Shown here: in pieces, positions 35,866-44,672 of the stretch
How the letters are laid out: the number at the start of each line of letters is the position of its first letter
Numbering within the stretch: position 1 is the stretch's first letter
DNA from: Devosia sp. YIM 151766
GTDB lineage: Bacteria > Pseudomonadota > Alphaproteobacteria > Rhizobiales > Devosiaceae
Assembly: GCF_030285925.1 (NCBI RefSeq)
Contig: NZ_CP127251.1
Location: 682,001 to 746,000, forward strand
Reading direction: 5' to 3'
DNA length: 64,000 nt
Made by a program: the position numbers and the translations under genes
The notes under the pieces: model-generated
Database searches by the model: none
What the model saw: the letters and a program-made list of their open reading frames with translations, nothing else
What the model was told of the DNA's origin: nothing

Positions 35866-36813
35866 ATGTCTATCAAGGCATTGACCCTGGCCCTGGCGGC
35901 AACCACCGCTCTGGCGCTTCCGGTTCTGGCCCAGGAAACGATCAAGATCGGCGTTTCCATTCCTGCGGCGACGCATGGCTGGGCCGGCGGCCTCAACTGG
36001 CACGCCCAGGAAGCCGAAAAGCGCCTCGAAGCGGCGCATTCCAATATCGACATCATCCTGGTCACCGCCGATAGCCCGGCCGATCAGGCCGGCGATATCG
36101 AAGACCTGATCTCGGTGCAGCAGATCGACGCCCTTGTGGTGCTGCCCTTCGAATCCGATCCGCTGGTCGAGCCGGTCCGCCAGGCCAAGGCCGCCGGCGC
36201 CTTCATCACCGTGGTCGATCGCGGCCTGCCCGACACGTCCATTCAGGACGTCTATGTGGCTGGCAACAATACCGAATTGGGCTCGACCTCGGCGGAATAC
36301 TTCGTCTCCCGCCTGGGCGAGGGCGACAATATCGTCATCCTGCGCGGCATCCCGACCGTGATCGATACCGAGCGTTTCGACGCCTTTATGGCCGGCATTG
36401 AAGGCTCGGGCATCAATGTGCTGGACAACCAGTTCGCCAACTGGAACCGCGACGACGGCTTTGAAGTGATGCAGGACTTCCTGTCGCGCTTCCCCGATAT
36501 CGACGGCGTCTGGGCGCAGGACGACGACATCGCCATGGGCGTGGTGGAAGCCGTGCGCCAGGCCGGTCGCGACGGTGAAATGTTCATCGTCGGCGGCGCC
36601 GGCATGAAGGACGTGATCAAGGGCATCATGGATGGCGACGAATTGATCCCGGTGGACGTGCTCTATCCGCCGGCCATGATCGCCACCGCCATGGACGTGA
36701 CCGTTGCCAATTTCGTCTCCAACGGCCCGGTGCAGGGCGAATATATCCTGGGCGCCCCGCTGGTGACTCAGGAGAACGCCGCGCAGTTCTACTTCCCCGA
36801 CAGCCCGTTCTGA
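35866..36813 (+). CDS. Ribose-type sugar ABC transporter substrate-binding protein
   Basis: A 315-residue periplasmic binding protein of the RbsB family (peripla_BP_4). The signal peptide MSIKALTLALAATTALALPV is cleaved after LAQ, and the mature start ETIKIGVSIPAATHGWAGGL is a typical ligand-contacting strand. The block [21 protein letters not shown] is near residue 95. It is the last gene of the operon, followed by a good terminator. The start is set by the GGGAGGAC upstream. Ligand not deducible. Confidence 0.92.
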   Translation: MSIKALTLALAATTALALPVLAQETIKIGVSIPAATHGWAGGLNWHAQEAEKRLEAAHSNIDIILVTADSPADQAGDIEDLISVQQIDALVVLPFESDPLVEPVRQAKAAGAFITVVDRGLPDTSIQDVYVAGNNTELGSTSAEYFVSRLGEGDNIVILRGIPTVIDTERFDAFMAGIEGSGINVLDNQFANWNRDDGFEVMQDFLSRFPDIDGVWAQDDDIAMGVVEAVRQAGRDGEMFIVGGAGMKDVIKGIMDGDELIPVDVLYPPAMIATAMDVTVANFVSNGPVQGEYILGAPLVTQENAAQFYFPDSPF

Positions 36814-36833
36814 TCCTTCCTGGAACGGACGCG

Positions 36834-36861
36834 AAAGGGGCGCCGCAAGGCGCCCCTTTTT
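36834..36861. terminator. Rho-independent terminator (probably bidirectional)
   Basis: AAAGGGGCGCC and GGCGCCCCTTT form an 11-bp stem with a GCAA tetraloop, followed by Ts on the plus strand and preceded by A residues. It lies between the convergent importer and copper operons and could stop both. Confidence 0.85.
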
Positions 36862-36882
36862 GTATCCTAGGACTCGCTTTTT

Positions 36883-37083
36883 CTATGCCGTTTCCGGCGT
36901 GTAGCCGGCCTCGCGGATGGCATCCGCGCCCTTGGCCCTGTCGCCGGTGAAGCGGACTTCATGGCTCGCGAGATCGATCTCGACCGTGCTGCCGGGCAGC
37001 GCCCGCTCCAGCGCGCCGCGCACGGTGCCGACGCAGTGATTGCAGGTCATGTCATTGACAGTGAAGGTGGTTTTCTCGCTCAT
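36883..37083 (-). CDS. copZ: Copper chaperone, heavy-metal-associated domain
   Basis: A 66-residue single HMA-domain protein. The copper site is in VNDMTCNHCVGTV (CxxC near residue 15), and the rest follows the beta-alpha-beta-beta-alpha-beta pattern. It would carry Cu(I) in the cytoplasm to CopA. The start is ATG at 37083; a TTG two codons earlier is possible. It lies 2 nt after cueR and is the last gene of copA-cueR-copZ. Confidence 0.9.
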   Translation of the reverse strand: MSEKTTFTVNDMTCNHCVGTVRGALERALPGSTVEIDLASHEVRFTGDRAKGADAIREAGYTPETA

Positions 37084-37085
37084 GG

Positions 37086-37481
37086 TCAATGTCTTTCTCC
37101 GGCAAGGTCATCAAGAATCGGGCAATCGGGGCGGTTGTCGCCCTGGCAGCAATGGACGAGATGCTTCAGCGTTTTCACCATGCCTTCCAGCTCGGCGATC
37201 TTGGTTTCGAGCGCGCTGATATGGCCGCTGGCAATGTCCTTCACTTCGCCGCTGGCGCGGGCCTTGTCCTGCCAGAGGGCGAGCAGGGCCGCGGTCTCCT
37301 CGACCGAGAAACCGAGCGTGCGGGCCCGTTTGACGAAGCGCAATATATGGACGTCGTCGGCGCCGTAAACGCGGTAATTGCTGTCGGTGCGGTCGGGCGG
37401 GGTGATGAGGCCGATCTGCTCGTAATAGCGGATCATCTTGGCTGAAACCCCCGATTGCCTGGCGGCCTGGCCGATATTCAT
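37086..37481 (-). CDS. cueR: Cu(I)-responsive MerR-family regulator
   Basis: A 131-residue MerR-type activator with the N-terminal winged helix [20 protein letters not shown] and a long dimerisation helix. The metal-binding loop [12 protein letters not shown] places cysteines at 112 and 120, the positions that bind Cu(I) in CueR. The preceding Cys111 is an extra thiol. Its ATG overlaps the copA stop (ATGA). Its operator sits in the copA promoter, so it regulates its own transcript. Confidence 0.93.
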   Translation of the reverse strand: MNIGQAARQSGVSAKMIRYYEQIGLITPPDRTDSNYRVYGADDVHILRFVKRARTLGFSVEETAALLALWQDKARASGEVKDIASGHISALETKIAELEGMVKTLKHLVHCCQGDNRPDCPILDDLAGERH

Positions 37482-39733
37482 GCGGAAACCCCCTTAACTG
37501 CCCGCAAACGCTGGGCATTGACGACCACGAAGACCGAGGACAGAGCCATGGCGCCGGCGCCGATCATCGGGGAAAGCAGGATGCCAAATGCCGGGTAGAG
37601 CACGCCGGCGGCGACCGGGATCAGCAGGGCATTGTAGCCGAAGGCCCAGAACAGATTTTCCCAGATATTCTTTAGCGTCGCCCGGCTAATCGTTAGCGCA
37701 TTGATAACGTTTGCGAGGTCGCCACCCAGCAAAACCACGTCGGCGCTCTCGATCGCGGCATCGGTGCCGTCGCCCACGGCAATGCCGATATCGGCCTCGG
37801 CCAGAGCCGGCGCGTCGTTGATGCCGTCGCCGACATAGGCGACGATGCGATTGCCCTGACGCAGCGCCTTGATGGCCTCGACCTTGTCGGCGGGCAGCAC
37901 TTCGGCCTGCACTTCATCGATGCCGAGCTGGGCGGCGATGGCCTGAGCGGTGCGACGATTGTCGCCGGAGATCATCGCCGTCTTCAGACCCATGGTGTGC
38001 AGCGCGTCGACGACCGACTTGCTGGTGGGCTTGATCGTGTCGGCGACGACCAGGGCGGCGGCGACCTTGCCGTCGATGGCGGCGAAAACCGGACTCTTGC
38101 CTTCGGCGGCGAGACGGGTGACTGCCGCATCGAAATGGGACAGGTCCAGACCTGCGAGCAGCCGGGCCGAGCCGACCTGAACCTGGCGCCCGCCAATCAT
38201 GGCGGTGACGCCATGGCCGGGTTCGGCATGGAAATGCTCGACCGGGAGCAGGGCGAGCCCGGCCTGTTCCGCCGCCGCGACGATGGCATTGGCGGTCGGA
38301 TGCTCGGAGCGCGACTCGGCGGCGGCGACCAAAGCCAGGACCTCATCATGTTCGAACCCCTCGCCGGGGACGAGATCGGTGAGCACCGGCTTGCCGGCGG
38401 TGAGCGTGCCGGTCTTGTCGAAGGCGACCACTTTGGCATCGCGCAATTGCTGGAGAGCCTCGCTCTTGCGGAACAGCACGCCGAGCTGGGCGGCGCGACC
38501 GGTGCCGACCATGATCGACATGGGCGTCGCCAGGCCCATGGCGCAGGGGCAGGCGATGATGAGCACGGCCACCGCATTGACCAGGGCATAGGTGAGCTTC
38601 GGATCCGGTCCGAGGACGAACCAGACAATGGCGGTCAGCACGGCGACGGCGATGACGATGGGCACGAAGACGGCGGTGATCCTGTCGACCACGGCCTGGA
38701 TCGGCAGTTTGCCGGCCTGCGCGTCCTCGACCATGCGGATGATCTGGGCCAGCATCGTATCGGCGCCCACCTTGGTGGCGCGGAAGCGGAAGGCGCCGGA
38801 GGTGTTGAGCGTGCCGCCGACGACATGCGCGCCCACCCCCTTGGAGACCGGCAGGGGCTCGCCGGAAATCATCGATTCATCGATATGGCTGGCCCCCTCG
38901 ACGATATCGCCGTCGACGGCGATCTTCTCGCCCGGACGGACCAGAACGATATCGCCGACACGAACCTGCTCGACCGGGATTTCGCTGGCCTCGCCATCGC
39001 GCTCGACGCGGGCGGTCTTGGCCTGCTGGCGCATCAATTGGCGGATGGCCTCGCCGGTGCGACCCTTGGCCAGGGCCTCGAGCCAGCGGCCGACCAGGAT
39101 CAGCGTGACGATGACGGCAGCGGCCTCGAAATAGACATGGCGCGTTTCTGCCGGCACCAGCTGGGGCGCGAAGGTGACGATGGTGGAATAGAGCCAGGCC
39201 GCGCCGGCGCCGAGCGCCACCAGCGAATTCATCTCCGGCGCGCCGCGGAACAGGGCCGGAAAGCCGATGCGGAAGAAGCGCCAGCCGGGGACGAAAAGCA
39301 CGGCGGTCGTCAACAGGAAATAGGAAATGTAAAGCCATTGCAGGGGCACGATGCCCATCAGCCAATGATGGAACGGCTCATAGATGTGCCCGCCCATTTC
39401 CAGCACGAAGAGCGGCAGGGTGAGGATCGTGGCGACGATCACGTCGCGCCTGAGGATGGCCGCGTCTTCGTCGTGGTGATGGCCATGGTCATGGGCCGGC
39501 GCGTCCGGCGCCCGCAGGCTGCCCTTATAGCCGACCTTTTCGACCGCCTTGAGCAGCGCATCGGGCTCGCCGCCGCTGATCGTGGCGCGCTCGGTGGCCA
39601 GATTGACCGATACCGTTTCGACGCCCGGCACCTTGAGCAGGGCCTTTTCTACCCGCGATACGCAGGAGGCGCAGGTCATGCCGGTAATGTCGAGCGTGGT
39701 GGGGGCGGGATGATTGTGGACGTTCTGATGCAT
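37478..39733 (-). CDS. copA: Copper-exporting P1B-type ATPase
   Basis: A 751-residue Cu(I)-translocating ATPase of the inner membrane. One N-terminal HMA domain has GMTCASC near residues 18-24; then come eight helices with the transport motif [11 protein letters not shown], the phosphorylation site DKTGTLT, the SEHP motif and the hinge [11 protein letters not shown] choose the start MHQNVHNH at 39733, which follows GAGGTAAGAAAA. The earlier in-frame ATG lies inside the -10 element of the promoter and cannot be used on the normal transcript. It is the first gene of copA-cueR-copZ. Confidence 0.95.
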   Translation of the reverse strand: MHQNVHNHPAPTTLDITGMTCASCVSRVEKALLKVPGVETVSVNLATERATISGGEPDALLKAVEKVGYKGSLRAPDAPAHDHGHHHDEDAAILRRDVIVATILTLPLFVLEMGGHIYEPFHHWLMGIVPLQWLYISYFLLTTAVLFVPGWRFFRIGFPALFRGAPEMNSLVALGAGAAWLYSTIVTFAPQLVPAETRHVYFEAAAVIVTLILVGRWLEALAKGRTGEAIRQLMRQQAKTARVERDGEASEIPVEQVRVGDIVLVRPGEKIAVDGDIVEGASHIDESMISGEPLPVSKGVGAHVVGGTLNTSGAFRFRATKVGADTMLAQIIRMVEDAQAGKLPIQAVVDRITAVFVPIVIAVAVLTAIVWFVLGPDPKLTYALVNAVAVLIIACPCAMGLATPMSIMVGTGRAAQLGVLFRKSEALQQLRDAKVVAFDKTGTLTAGKPVLTDLVPGEGFEHDEVLALVAAAESRSEHPTANAIVAAAEQAGLALLPVEHFHAEPGHGVTAMIGGRQVQVGSARLLAGLDLSHFDAAVTRLAAEGKSPVFAAIDGKVAAALVVADTIKPTSKSVVDALHTMGLKTAMISGDNRRTAQAIAAQLGIDEVQAEVLPADKVEAIKALRQGNRIVAYVGDGINDAPALAEADIGIAVGDGTDAAIESADVVLLGGDLANVINALTISRATLKNIWENLFWAFGYNALLIPVAAGVLYPAFGILLSPMIGAGAMALSSVFVVVNAQRLRAVKGVSA

Positions 39734-39754
39734 TTTTCTTACCTCGTCCGCCTT

Positions 39755-39785
39755 CATATAAACCTTCCCATCATGGCAAGGTCAA
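39755..39785 (-). promoter_or_regulatory. CueR-controlled copA promoter with 19-bp spacer
   Basis: On the minus strand TTGACC (-35) and TATATG (-10) are separated by 19 nt, the overlong spacer typical of MerR-family promoters. The spacer carries a palindrome (39762-39782) of form ACCTT-n-CCAT-n-ATGG-n-AAGGT, matching CueR operators. Confidence 0.85.
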
Positions 39786-39936
39786 GAGGTATATGAAAAT
39801 GGGCCGGGCATTGCCTGTTTTGAATAACCATCGGCATCTTCCGAATATTCGATGCGACCTCTTGGCACAGCGACAATCCTTCGGCTTAAACAAGGGGGCG
39901 GGGCAGCCTATTTCTGGCGTTGTCAGGAGCTTGACC

Positions 39937-40659
39937 ATGCAGACGGTTCGTCAGGATATCCATAATTCCGAAGTTCCCGTGCTCTGCCAGAGCTGCGAAG
40001 CGCGGCATCAGGGAATTTGCGGGGCGCTCAATTCAGAACAATTGATGGCCCTAGCCAAGTCATCGCGGCGTGTGCGCCGGGAGGCGGGCGAGGAATTGAT
40101 GGCCGATGCCATGCCGATCGCCAATTATTCCAATGTGCTGCGCGGCGTGGTGAAGCTGTCCAAGGTGCTGGAGGATGGACGCCAGCAGGTGGTCGGCCTG
40201 CAATTCGCGCCCGACCTGCTCGGCCGACCCTTTGCCAGCGAAAGCCGGGTCAGCGCCGAAGCCGCCTCGCAGGTCGATCTCTGCGTCATTCCCAAGCGCG
40301 CCCTGGAAGCGCTGATCAAGGACAGCGCGCCGCTGGAGCATCGGGTGATGTTGCAGGCGCTGCGCGAGCTGGACGAGGCGCGCGACTGGATGGTGACGCT
40401 GGGGCGCAAGACCGCCGCCGAGAAGGTGGCGAGCTTCCTGTTCATGATCGCCAGCCATATCGACCCCATCGACGAGCAGACCATCACCCGGTTCGACCTG
40501 CCGCTGAGCCGGTCCGACATCGCCGATTTTCTCGGCCTGACCATCGAAACCGTCAGCCGTCAGATCAGCAGGCTCAAGGCCGATGGCGTGATCGAAATCG
40601 CCAATTACCGGCATGTGACCGTGCCAGATTTGACCCGCCTGCGGTTGTTGTGCGGGTAG
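39937..40659 (+). CDS. FNR-type oxygen-responsive regulator (FnrL/FnrN-like)
   Basis: A 240-residue Crp/Fnr-family regulator with the cysteine pattern for an oxygen-labile [4Fe-4S] cluster: Cys17, Cys20 and Cys28 (VLCQSCEARHQGIC) plus Cys116 (DLCVIPK). A cyclic-nucleotide-like barrel and dimer helix follow, then the recognition helix LTIETVSRQISRLK with the E-SR residues that read TTGAT-N4-ATCAA. The start at 39937 follows CAGGAGC. A perfect FNR box between cydA and cydD 4 kb away is a likely target. It stands alone, divergent from copA. Confidence 0.92.
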   Translation: MQTVRQDIHNSEVPVLCQSCEARHQGICGALNSEQLMALAKSSRRVRREAGEELMADAMPIANYSNVLRGVVKLSKVLEDGRQQVVGLQFAPDLLGRPFASESRVSAEAASQVDLCVIPKRALEALIKDSAPLEHRVMLQALRELDEARDWMVTLGRKTAAEKVASFLFMIASHIDPIDEQTITRFDLPLSRSDIADFLGLTIETVSRQISRLKADGVIEIANYRHVTVPDLTRLRLLCG

Positions 40660-40767
40660 GGGCTCTATGAGAGGCCTCATGGTGAGCTTGTCGAACCATG
40701 GTCGGGGGCTCAGTTGATGCCGCCTTCCTCCCGGATCGTGGTGGTTTTGCGATGGCTATTCTTTTTC

Positions 40768-40900
40768 TCGGTGTCACCCCCGCGAAAACGGGGACCTCGG
40801 TTTGGTAACGGAGGTTCCCGCTTTCGCGGGAATGACGCCGGGTCGGGCATGGTAGTTTCGCCCTCGCTCCGTCACCGCACCCTCGCTCGCTCCCATTGAG
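40768..40900 (+). repeat. Triplicated intergenic repeat, copy 1
   Basis: The copy begins GGTGTCACCCCCGCGAAAAC and contains CCTCGGTTTGGTAACGGAGG and CCCGCTTTCGCGGGAATGAC. The two GCGAAAGCGGG-type blocks are complementary and would fold into a long hairpin. Copies 2 and 3 follow at 41101 and 41325. Confidence 0.75.
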
Positions 40901-40957
40901 GGGGAGGGGGACGCTGGGGCCATAACCTCTATCGCGGTTGCGCTTTCCTCCCGGATC

Positions 40958-41038
40958 GTCACCCTCGCGCTCGACGCGGGGGTTCTTTGTGCTGGGTGCT
41001 ACCGCAAGAACCCTCGCGTCGAGCGCGAGGGTGACGAG
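40958..41038. repeat. Long inverted repeat, family B copy 1
   Basis: GTCACCCTCGCGCTCGACGC and its reverse complement, ending CGCGAGGGTGAC, flank a central segment of about 30-35 nt. A second copy lies at 48642-48714. Confidence 0.7.
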
Positions 41039-41100
41039 TGGTGGTTTTGGCGGGAGTGGTGGTTTTGGGTGGTCCAATCGGGCACGGCTCTTGTCTTTTC

Positions 41101-41234
41101 CTCGGTGTCACCCCCGCGAAAGCGGGGGCCTCGGTTTGGTAACGGAGGTTCCCGCTTTCGCGGGAATGACGCCGGGTCAGACATGGTAATTTCGCTCTCG
41201 CTGCGCCACTCCCCCCTCGTTCGCTCCCATTGAG
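41101..41234 (+). repeat. Triplicated intergenic repeat, copy 2
   Basis: This copy has the same core as copies 1 and 3 (CTCGGTGTCACC, TCGGTTTGGTAACGGAGG, TTTCGCGGGAATGACGCCGG). It shares with copy 3 an extra upstream block, GGTGGTTTTGGGTGGTCCAA (starting about 41060 and 41282), so these two derive from a later duplication. Confidence 0.75.
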
Positions 41235-41324
41235 GGTGACGAGTGGTGGTGTTGAGGCGAGGGGTGGTTTTGGGGCGAGCGGTGGTTTTGGGTGGTCCAA
41301 TCGGGCACGGCTGTCGTCTTTTTC

Positions 41325-41440
41325 TCCGTGTCACCCCCGCGAAAGCGGGGGCCTCGGTTTGGTAACGGAGGCTCCTGCTTTCGCGGGAATGACGCCGGGT
41401 CAGGCATGGTAGTTTCGCTCTTGCTCCGTCACCGCACCCT
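41325..41440 (+). repeat. Triplicated intergenic repeat, copy 3
   Basis: Third copy, with the core TCACCCCCGCGAAAGCGGGG and GGTAACGGAGGCTCCTGC. It diverges after CACCGCACCCTC. A short relative of the core (GTCATCCCCGCGAATGCGGG) also occurs alone near 60619-60645. Confidence 0.7.
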
Positions 41441-41636
41441 CAATCCCGCCCCTCAAGCGGGAGGGAGGCGCAGGAGAAGCGACCTCGTCCTTCGACAGGC
41501 TCAGGATGAGGTCTATGGGAGATCGGATGAGGGCATCGGAGACCTCATGGTGAGCCTGTCGAACCATGGGGTCGGGGCAGGCGCCATCCTTGGATTGCCG
41601 GGACGGGCCCGACAATCCATCTAGCCCGACCCGATG

Positions 41637-41774
41637 CTAATCGGCGGCGGGCAGGGCTTCCTGGCCTGTTTCGTCGGCAAGGCGCCGGTCCTCGCGCATT
41701 TCGAACCACATGGCGTTGAGAATGCCGAAGCTGCAGGCGAGGCTGACCCCGAGAATCCATGAGAAATACCACAT
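41637..41774 (-). CDS. cydX: Cytochrome bd small subunit CydX
   Basis: A 45-residue single-span membrane peptide, MWYFSWILGVSLACSFGILN followed by AMWFEMREDRR and an acidic tail. This is the classic CydX/YbgT pattern (MWYF-W-LG start, Glu after the helix). It begins 10 nt after the cydB stop and has a GGAGAAACGCG ribosome site. CydX is needed for stability and activity of the E. coli-type cytochrome bd oxidase. It is the last gene of cydABX. Confidence 0.88.
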   Translation of the reverse strand: MWYFSWILGVSLACSFGILNAMWFEMREDRRLADETGQEALPAAD

Positions 41775-41784
41775 CGCGTTTCTC

Positions 41785-42930
41785 CTAATAGGCGTTGGGG
41801 TTCTTGTTCAGGCTGTCGCCGGTCACCGTGCCGCGCATCACCCGGAAGACCCAGGCGGTGTACATGATTATGATGGGCAGCAGAACCGCGGTCACCAGCA
41901 GCATGATGAACAGCGTCAGGTGACTGGAGGACGAATCCCATAGCGTCAAGCCGCTATTGGGCACGGTCGAGGACGGCAGGAAGAAGGGGAAGATCGAGAC
42001 CCCCGCCGTCGAGACGATGCCGAAAATGGCGGTGCTGCTGGCCAGATAGGCCAGCCATTTGCGGCCGGCGAACAGGCCGAACACCGAGAGGGCGAGGCCG
42101 GCAAAGCCGATGGCGGGAGCCGCGATCATCCATGGATAGGTGCGGTAATTGCCGAGCCAGCCGCCCGGAACCAGTTCGACGCTCTTGCTCAATGGATTGA
42201 TCGGGCCATTGGGGTCGATGACGCTGGTGATCACGTGGCCATTCATGAATGACAGCCAGATGCCGGCCAGGGCGAAAAGCCCGATAGTGGCGAGACCGGC
42301 CCCGATGCCATAGCGCCGCGTCCGCTCGGACATGGCGCCTTCGGTGCGGCCGACGATCAGCGTCGCGCCATGGGTCACGATCATGCCCAGGCTGACCAGG
42401 CCGGCCAGCAGCGCGAAGGGCGTCAGCAATTGGAAGAAATTGCCGGTATAGAAGGTGCGCATCGTCTCATCGAGATGGAAAGGCGCGCCCAGCAGCACAT
42501 TGCCCATGGCCACGCCCAGGATCAGCGACGGCACGAAGCCGCCGATGAACAGGCCCCAATCCCAGACGGCGCGCCAGCGGTCGTCATTGACCTTGCCGCG
42601 AAACTTGAACCCGACCGGGCGCAGGATCAGCGCCAGAAGGATGACCATCATGGCCAGGTAGAAGCCGGAAAAGCTCACCGCATAGAGCGGGGGAAAGGCG
42701 GCGAAGATGACGCCGCCGCCCACGACCAGCCAGACCTGATTGCCTTCCCAGGTCGGCCCGACCAGGTTGAGCAGGATGCGGCGCTCCTCGTCGGTGCGGG
42801 CGGCGAAGGGCAGCAGCGCGCCGACGCCGAGGTCACGCCCGCCCATGACGGCGAAGCCGATGAGCAGCACGCCGAGCAGCAGCCACCAGATCAGCCGCAG
42901 CGTTTCGTAATCGAGTGGAATGGTGCTCAC
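41785..42930 (-). CDS. cydB: Cytochrome bd ubiquinol oxidase subunit II
   Basis: A 381-residue inner-membrane protein with about nine helices. It begins MSTIPLDYETLRLIWWLLLG, then GFAVMGGRDLGVGALLPF and LVGPTWEGNQVWLVVGGGVI, both conserved CydB blocks. Length matches the E. coli enzyme (379). It overlaps the cydA stop by 4 nt and precedes cydX. Confidence 0.96.
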   Translation of the reverse strand: MSTIPLDYETLRLIWWLLLGVLLIGFAVMGGRDLGVGALLPFAARTDEERRILLNLVGPTWEGNQVWLVVGGGVIFAAFPPLYAVSFSGFYLAMMVILLALILRPVGFKFRGKVNDDRWRAVWDWGLFIGGFVPSLILGVAMGNVLLGAPFHLDETMRTFYTGNFFQLLTPFALLAGLVSLGMIVTHGATLIVGRTEGAMSERTRRYGIGAGLATIGLFALAGIWLSFMNGHVITSVIDPNGPINPLSKSVELVPGGWLGNYRTYPWMIAAPAIGFAGLALSVFGLFAGRKWLAYLASSTAIFGIVSTAGVSIFPFFLPSSTVPNSGLTLWDSSSSHLTLFIMLLVTAVLLPIIIMYTAWVFRVMRGTVTGDSLNKNPNAY

Positions 42931-44525
42931 GATCCGAGCTCCTTGGTTGCGGAAGTGGCGGGAAGGGCGGCCATCACGTAATCGTCTTCATCGTCATCGG
43001 AGCCGAACAGCTTGTCCTGGGGGCCGGCCTTGATGACGCGCACCATCAGGATGACCATGACGACGAGCAGGGCCGTATAGAGCAGCACGAAGAAGCTCAG
43101 CGACAGCACCAGGTCGAGAACCGAAAGGCCCGAAGCGGCATAGAAGGTGGGCAAGACCCCCTCCACCACCCAGGGCTGGCGGCCGAACTCGGCGATGAAC
43201 CAGCCGCTTTCGATGGCGATCCAGGGCAGGGGCAGGGTGAAGACACTGAACCAGAGCAGCGGTCGATTGGTGTCGATCCAGCCGCGCGAGGCCCGATAGA
43301 ACCACAGCGCGAAGAAGGCGATGTAGAAAAAGCCCACGCCCATCATGATGCGGAAGGTCCAGAACAGCGGCCAGACGCCGGGCACGGTATCGGCGGCGGC
43401 GAGGACGATTTCCTCGTCGGTGGCGTTCTCCACATCGACACGATATTTCTTGAGCAGCAGGGCATAGCCCAGATCGGCCCAATATTCGTCGAACACCGCG
43501 CGGGCTTCCGCATTGCTGCCATCGGCACGGATGTCCTGGAGGGCATTATAGGCGATTATGCCCGTGCGGATGCGGTCTTCGGCGCGCTCGACCAGTTCGT
43601 TGATGCCGGGCAGCGGCTTGTCGAGCGTGCGGGTGGTGATCAGCCCGCCCACCCAGGGGATGGAGATGTGGAAGCCCGGTTCGCCGTTTTCATCCGGCCA
43701 GGCGATCAGCGTCCAGGGGGCCGGGGCCTCCTCGGTGTGATACATGGCTTCGAGCGCCGCGATCTTCATCATCTGGTGCTCGGTGGCGATATAGCCGCTT
43801 TCATCGCCCAGCACGACGACCGACAGGGCCGAGGCAAGGCCGAAGCTGGCGGCCACCACGGCCGAGCGCTTGGCGAGCTCGACATGCTTGCCCTTGACCA
43901 GGAACAGCGCCGAAATCGCCAGCACGAAGACCGCGCCGCAGAGATAGCCGGCGCTGACCGTGTGGACGAACTTGGCCTGGGCCACGGGATTGAAGATCAC
44001 CGCCATGAAATCGGTGATTTCCATGCGCATCGTGTCGGGATTGAACCGGGAGCCGACCGGGTTCTGCATCCAGCCATTGGCCACCAGAATCCACAGGGCA
44101 GAAAAATTGGCGCCCAGAGCGACGAGCCAGGTGACGACCAGGTGGCCCACCTTGCTCAGCCGGTCCCAGCCGAAGAAGAACAGGCCGATAAAGGTGGCTT
44201 CGAGGAAGAAGGCCATCAGGCCCTCAATGGCCAGCGGCGCGCCGAAAATGTCGCCGACATAATGGCTGTAATAGCTCCAGTTCATGCCGAACTGGAATTC
44301 CATGACGATGCCGGTGGCGACCCCCATGGCGAAGTTGATGCCGAACAGCGTGCCCCAGAACAGTGTCGCCTTGCGCCAGATCTGGCGCCCGGTCATCACA
44401 TAGACGCTCTCCATGATGGCCATCATGAAGGAGAGTCCAAGCGTCAGGGGCACGAAGATGAAATGGTACATCGCGGTGGCAGCGAACTGCCATCGCGAGA
44501 GGTCGACGACAAGCATATCAATCAT
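42927..44525 (-). CDS. cydA: Cytochrome bd ubiquinol oxidase subunit I
   Basis: A 532-residue membrane subunit carrying haems b558, b595 and d. The haem ligand His is in RWQFAATAMYHFIFVPLTLG, and GDESGY plus a long periplasmic Q-loop with PWVGGLITTRTLDKPLPGIN mark the quinol site. The long-loop form resembles E. coli CydA, in line with the presence of CydX. The start at 44525 (MIDMLVVDL) is preferred over 44570 by family alignment and a GAGG site. A perfect FNR box lies 80-93 nt upstream, suggesting induction at low oxygen. Confidence 0.95.
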   Translation of the reverse strand: MIDMLVVDLSRWQFAATAMYHFIFVPLTLGLSFMMAIMESVYVMTGRQIWRKATLFWGTLFGINFAMGVATGIVMEFQFGMNWSYYSHYVGDIFGAPLAIEGLMAFFLEATFIGLFFFGWDRLSKVGHLVVTWLVALGANFSALWILVANGWMQNPVGSRFNPDTMRMEITDFMAVIFNPVAQAKFVHTVSAGYLCGAVFVLAISALFLVKGKHVELAKRSAVVAASFGLASALSVVVLGDESGYIATEHQMMKIAALEAMYHTEEAPAPWTLIAWPDENGEPGFHISIPWVGGLITTRTLDKPLPGINELVERAEDRIRTGIIAYNALQDIRADGSNAEARAVFDEYWADLGYALLLKKYRVDVENATDEEIVLAAADTVPGVWPLFWTFRIMMGVGFFYIAFFALWFYRASRGWIDTNRPLLWFSVFTLPLPWIAIESGWFIAEFGRQPWVVEGVLPTFYAASGLSVLDLVLSLSFFVLLYTALLVVMVILMVRVIKAGPQDKLFGSDDDEDDYVMAALPATSATKELGS

Positions 44526-44604
44526 GACATAGAGGCCTCGATGTTCAGACGACCGGACGCGAGCCGTCATTTTCCCTTCCTAGCGCCAAATGGTGCTAGC
44601 TGCC

Positions 44605-44618
44605 TTGATACAGATCAA
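44605..44618. promoter_or_regulatory. Perfect FNR box between cydA and cydD
   Basis: TTGATACAGATCAA matches the FNR consensus TTGAT-N4-ATCAA at every fixed position. It is placed between divergent cydABX and cydDC and could serve both, under the FNR-type regulator at 39937. Confidence 0.85.
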
Positions 44619-44672
44619 GGCAGCTTGGCCCACAGGCCGCTAGGGTGTCGAGTTATGAACAGGAGCTCTTCC

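Larger units (their letters stand above)
40660..41636. repeat. Repeat-rich intergenic region (about 1 kb)
   Basis: No gene is supported here. The region is a mosaic of dispersed palindromic elements: three copies of a unit of about 115-135 bp (near 40768-40900, 41101-41234 and 41325-41440), a long inverted repeat (40958-41038), and REP-like hairpins near 40673-40710 and 41482-41570. Members of the last two families recur at 48486-48714. It separates the fnr-type gene from the 3' end of the cyd operon. Confidence 0.75.

Noticed and set aside
37997..39796. A 599-codon open frame on the plus strand across copA
   Set aside because: It is the antisense shadow of copA, which has every P1B-ATPase motif. 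The shadow protein is Gly/Asp/His-rich with no recognisable family, as expected in GC-rich DNA.
39793..39936. FNR box for autoregulation of the FNR-type gene
   Set aside because: No TTGAT-N4-ATCAA-like sequence was found in the leader; only the cyd intergenic site matches.
40768..41440. CRISPR array
   Set aside because: Three units of about 115-135 bp with irregular spacing and internal palindromes; no short repeats with uniform unique spacers and no cas genes.
42915..44654. Long N-terminal extension in frame with cydD
   Set aside because: It runs antisense through all of cydA, has the composition of a shadow frame, and ribosome-site evidence puts the cydD start at 44655-44673.
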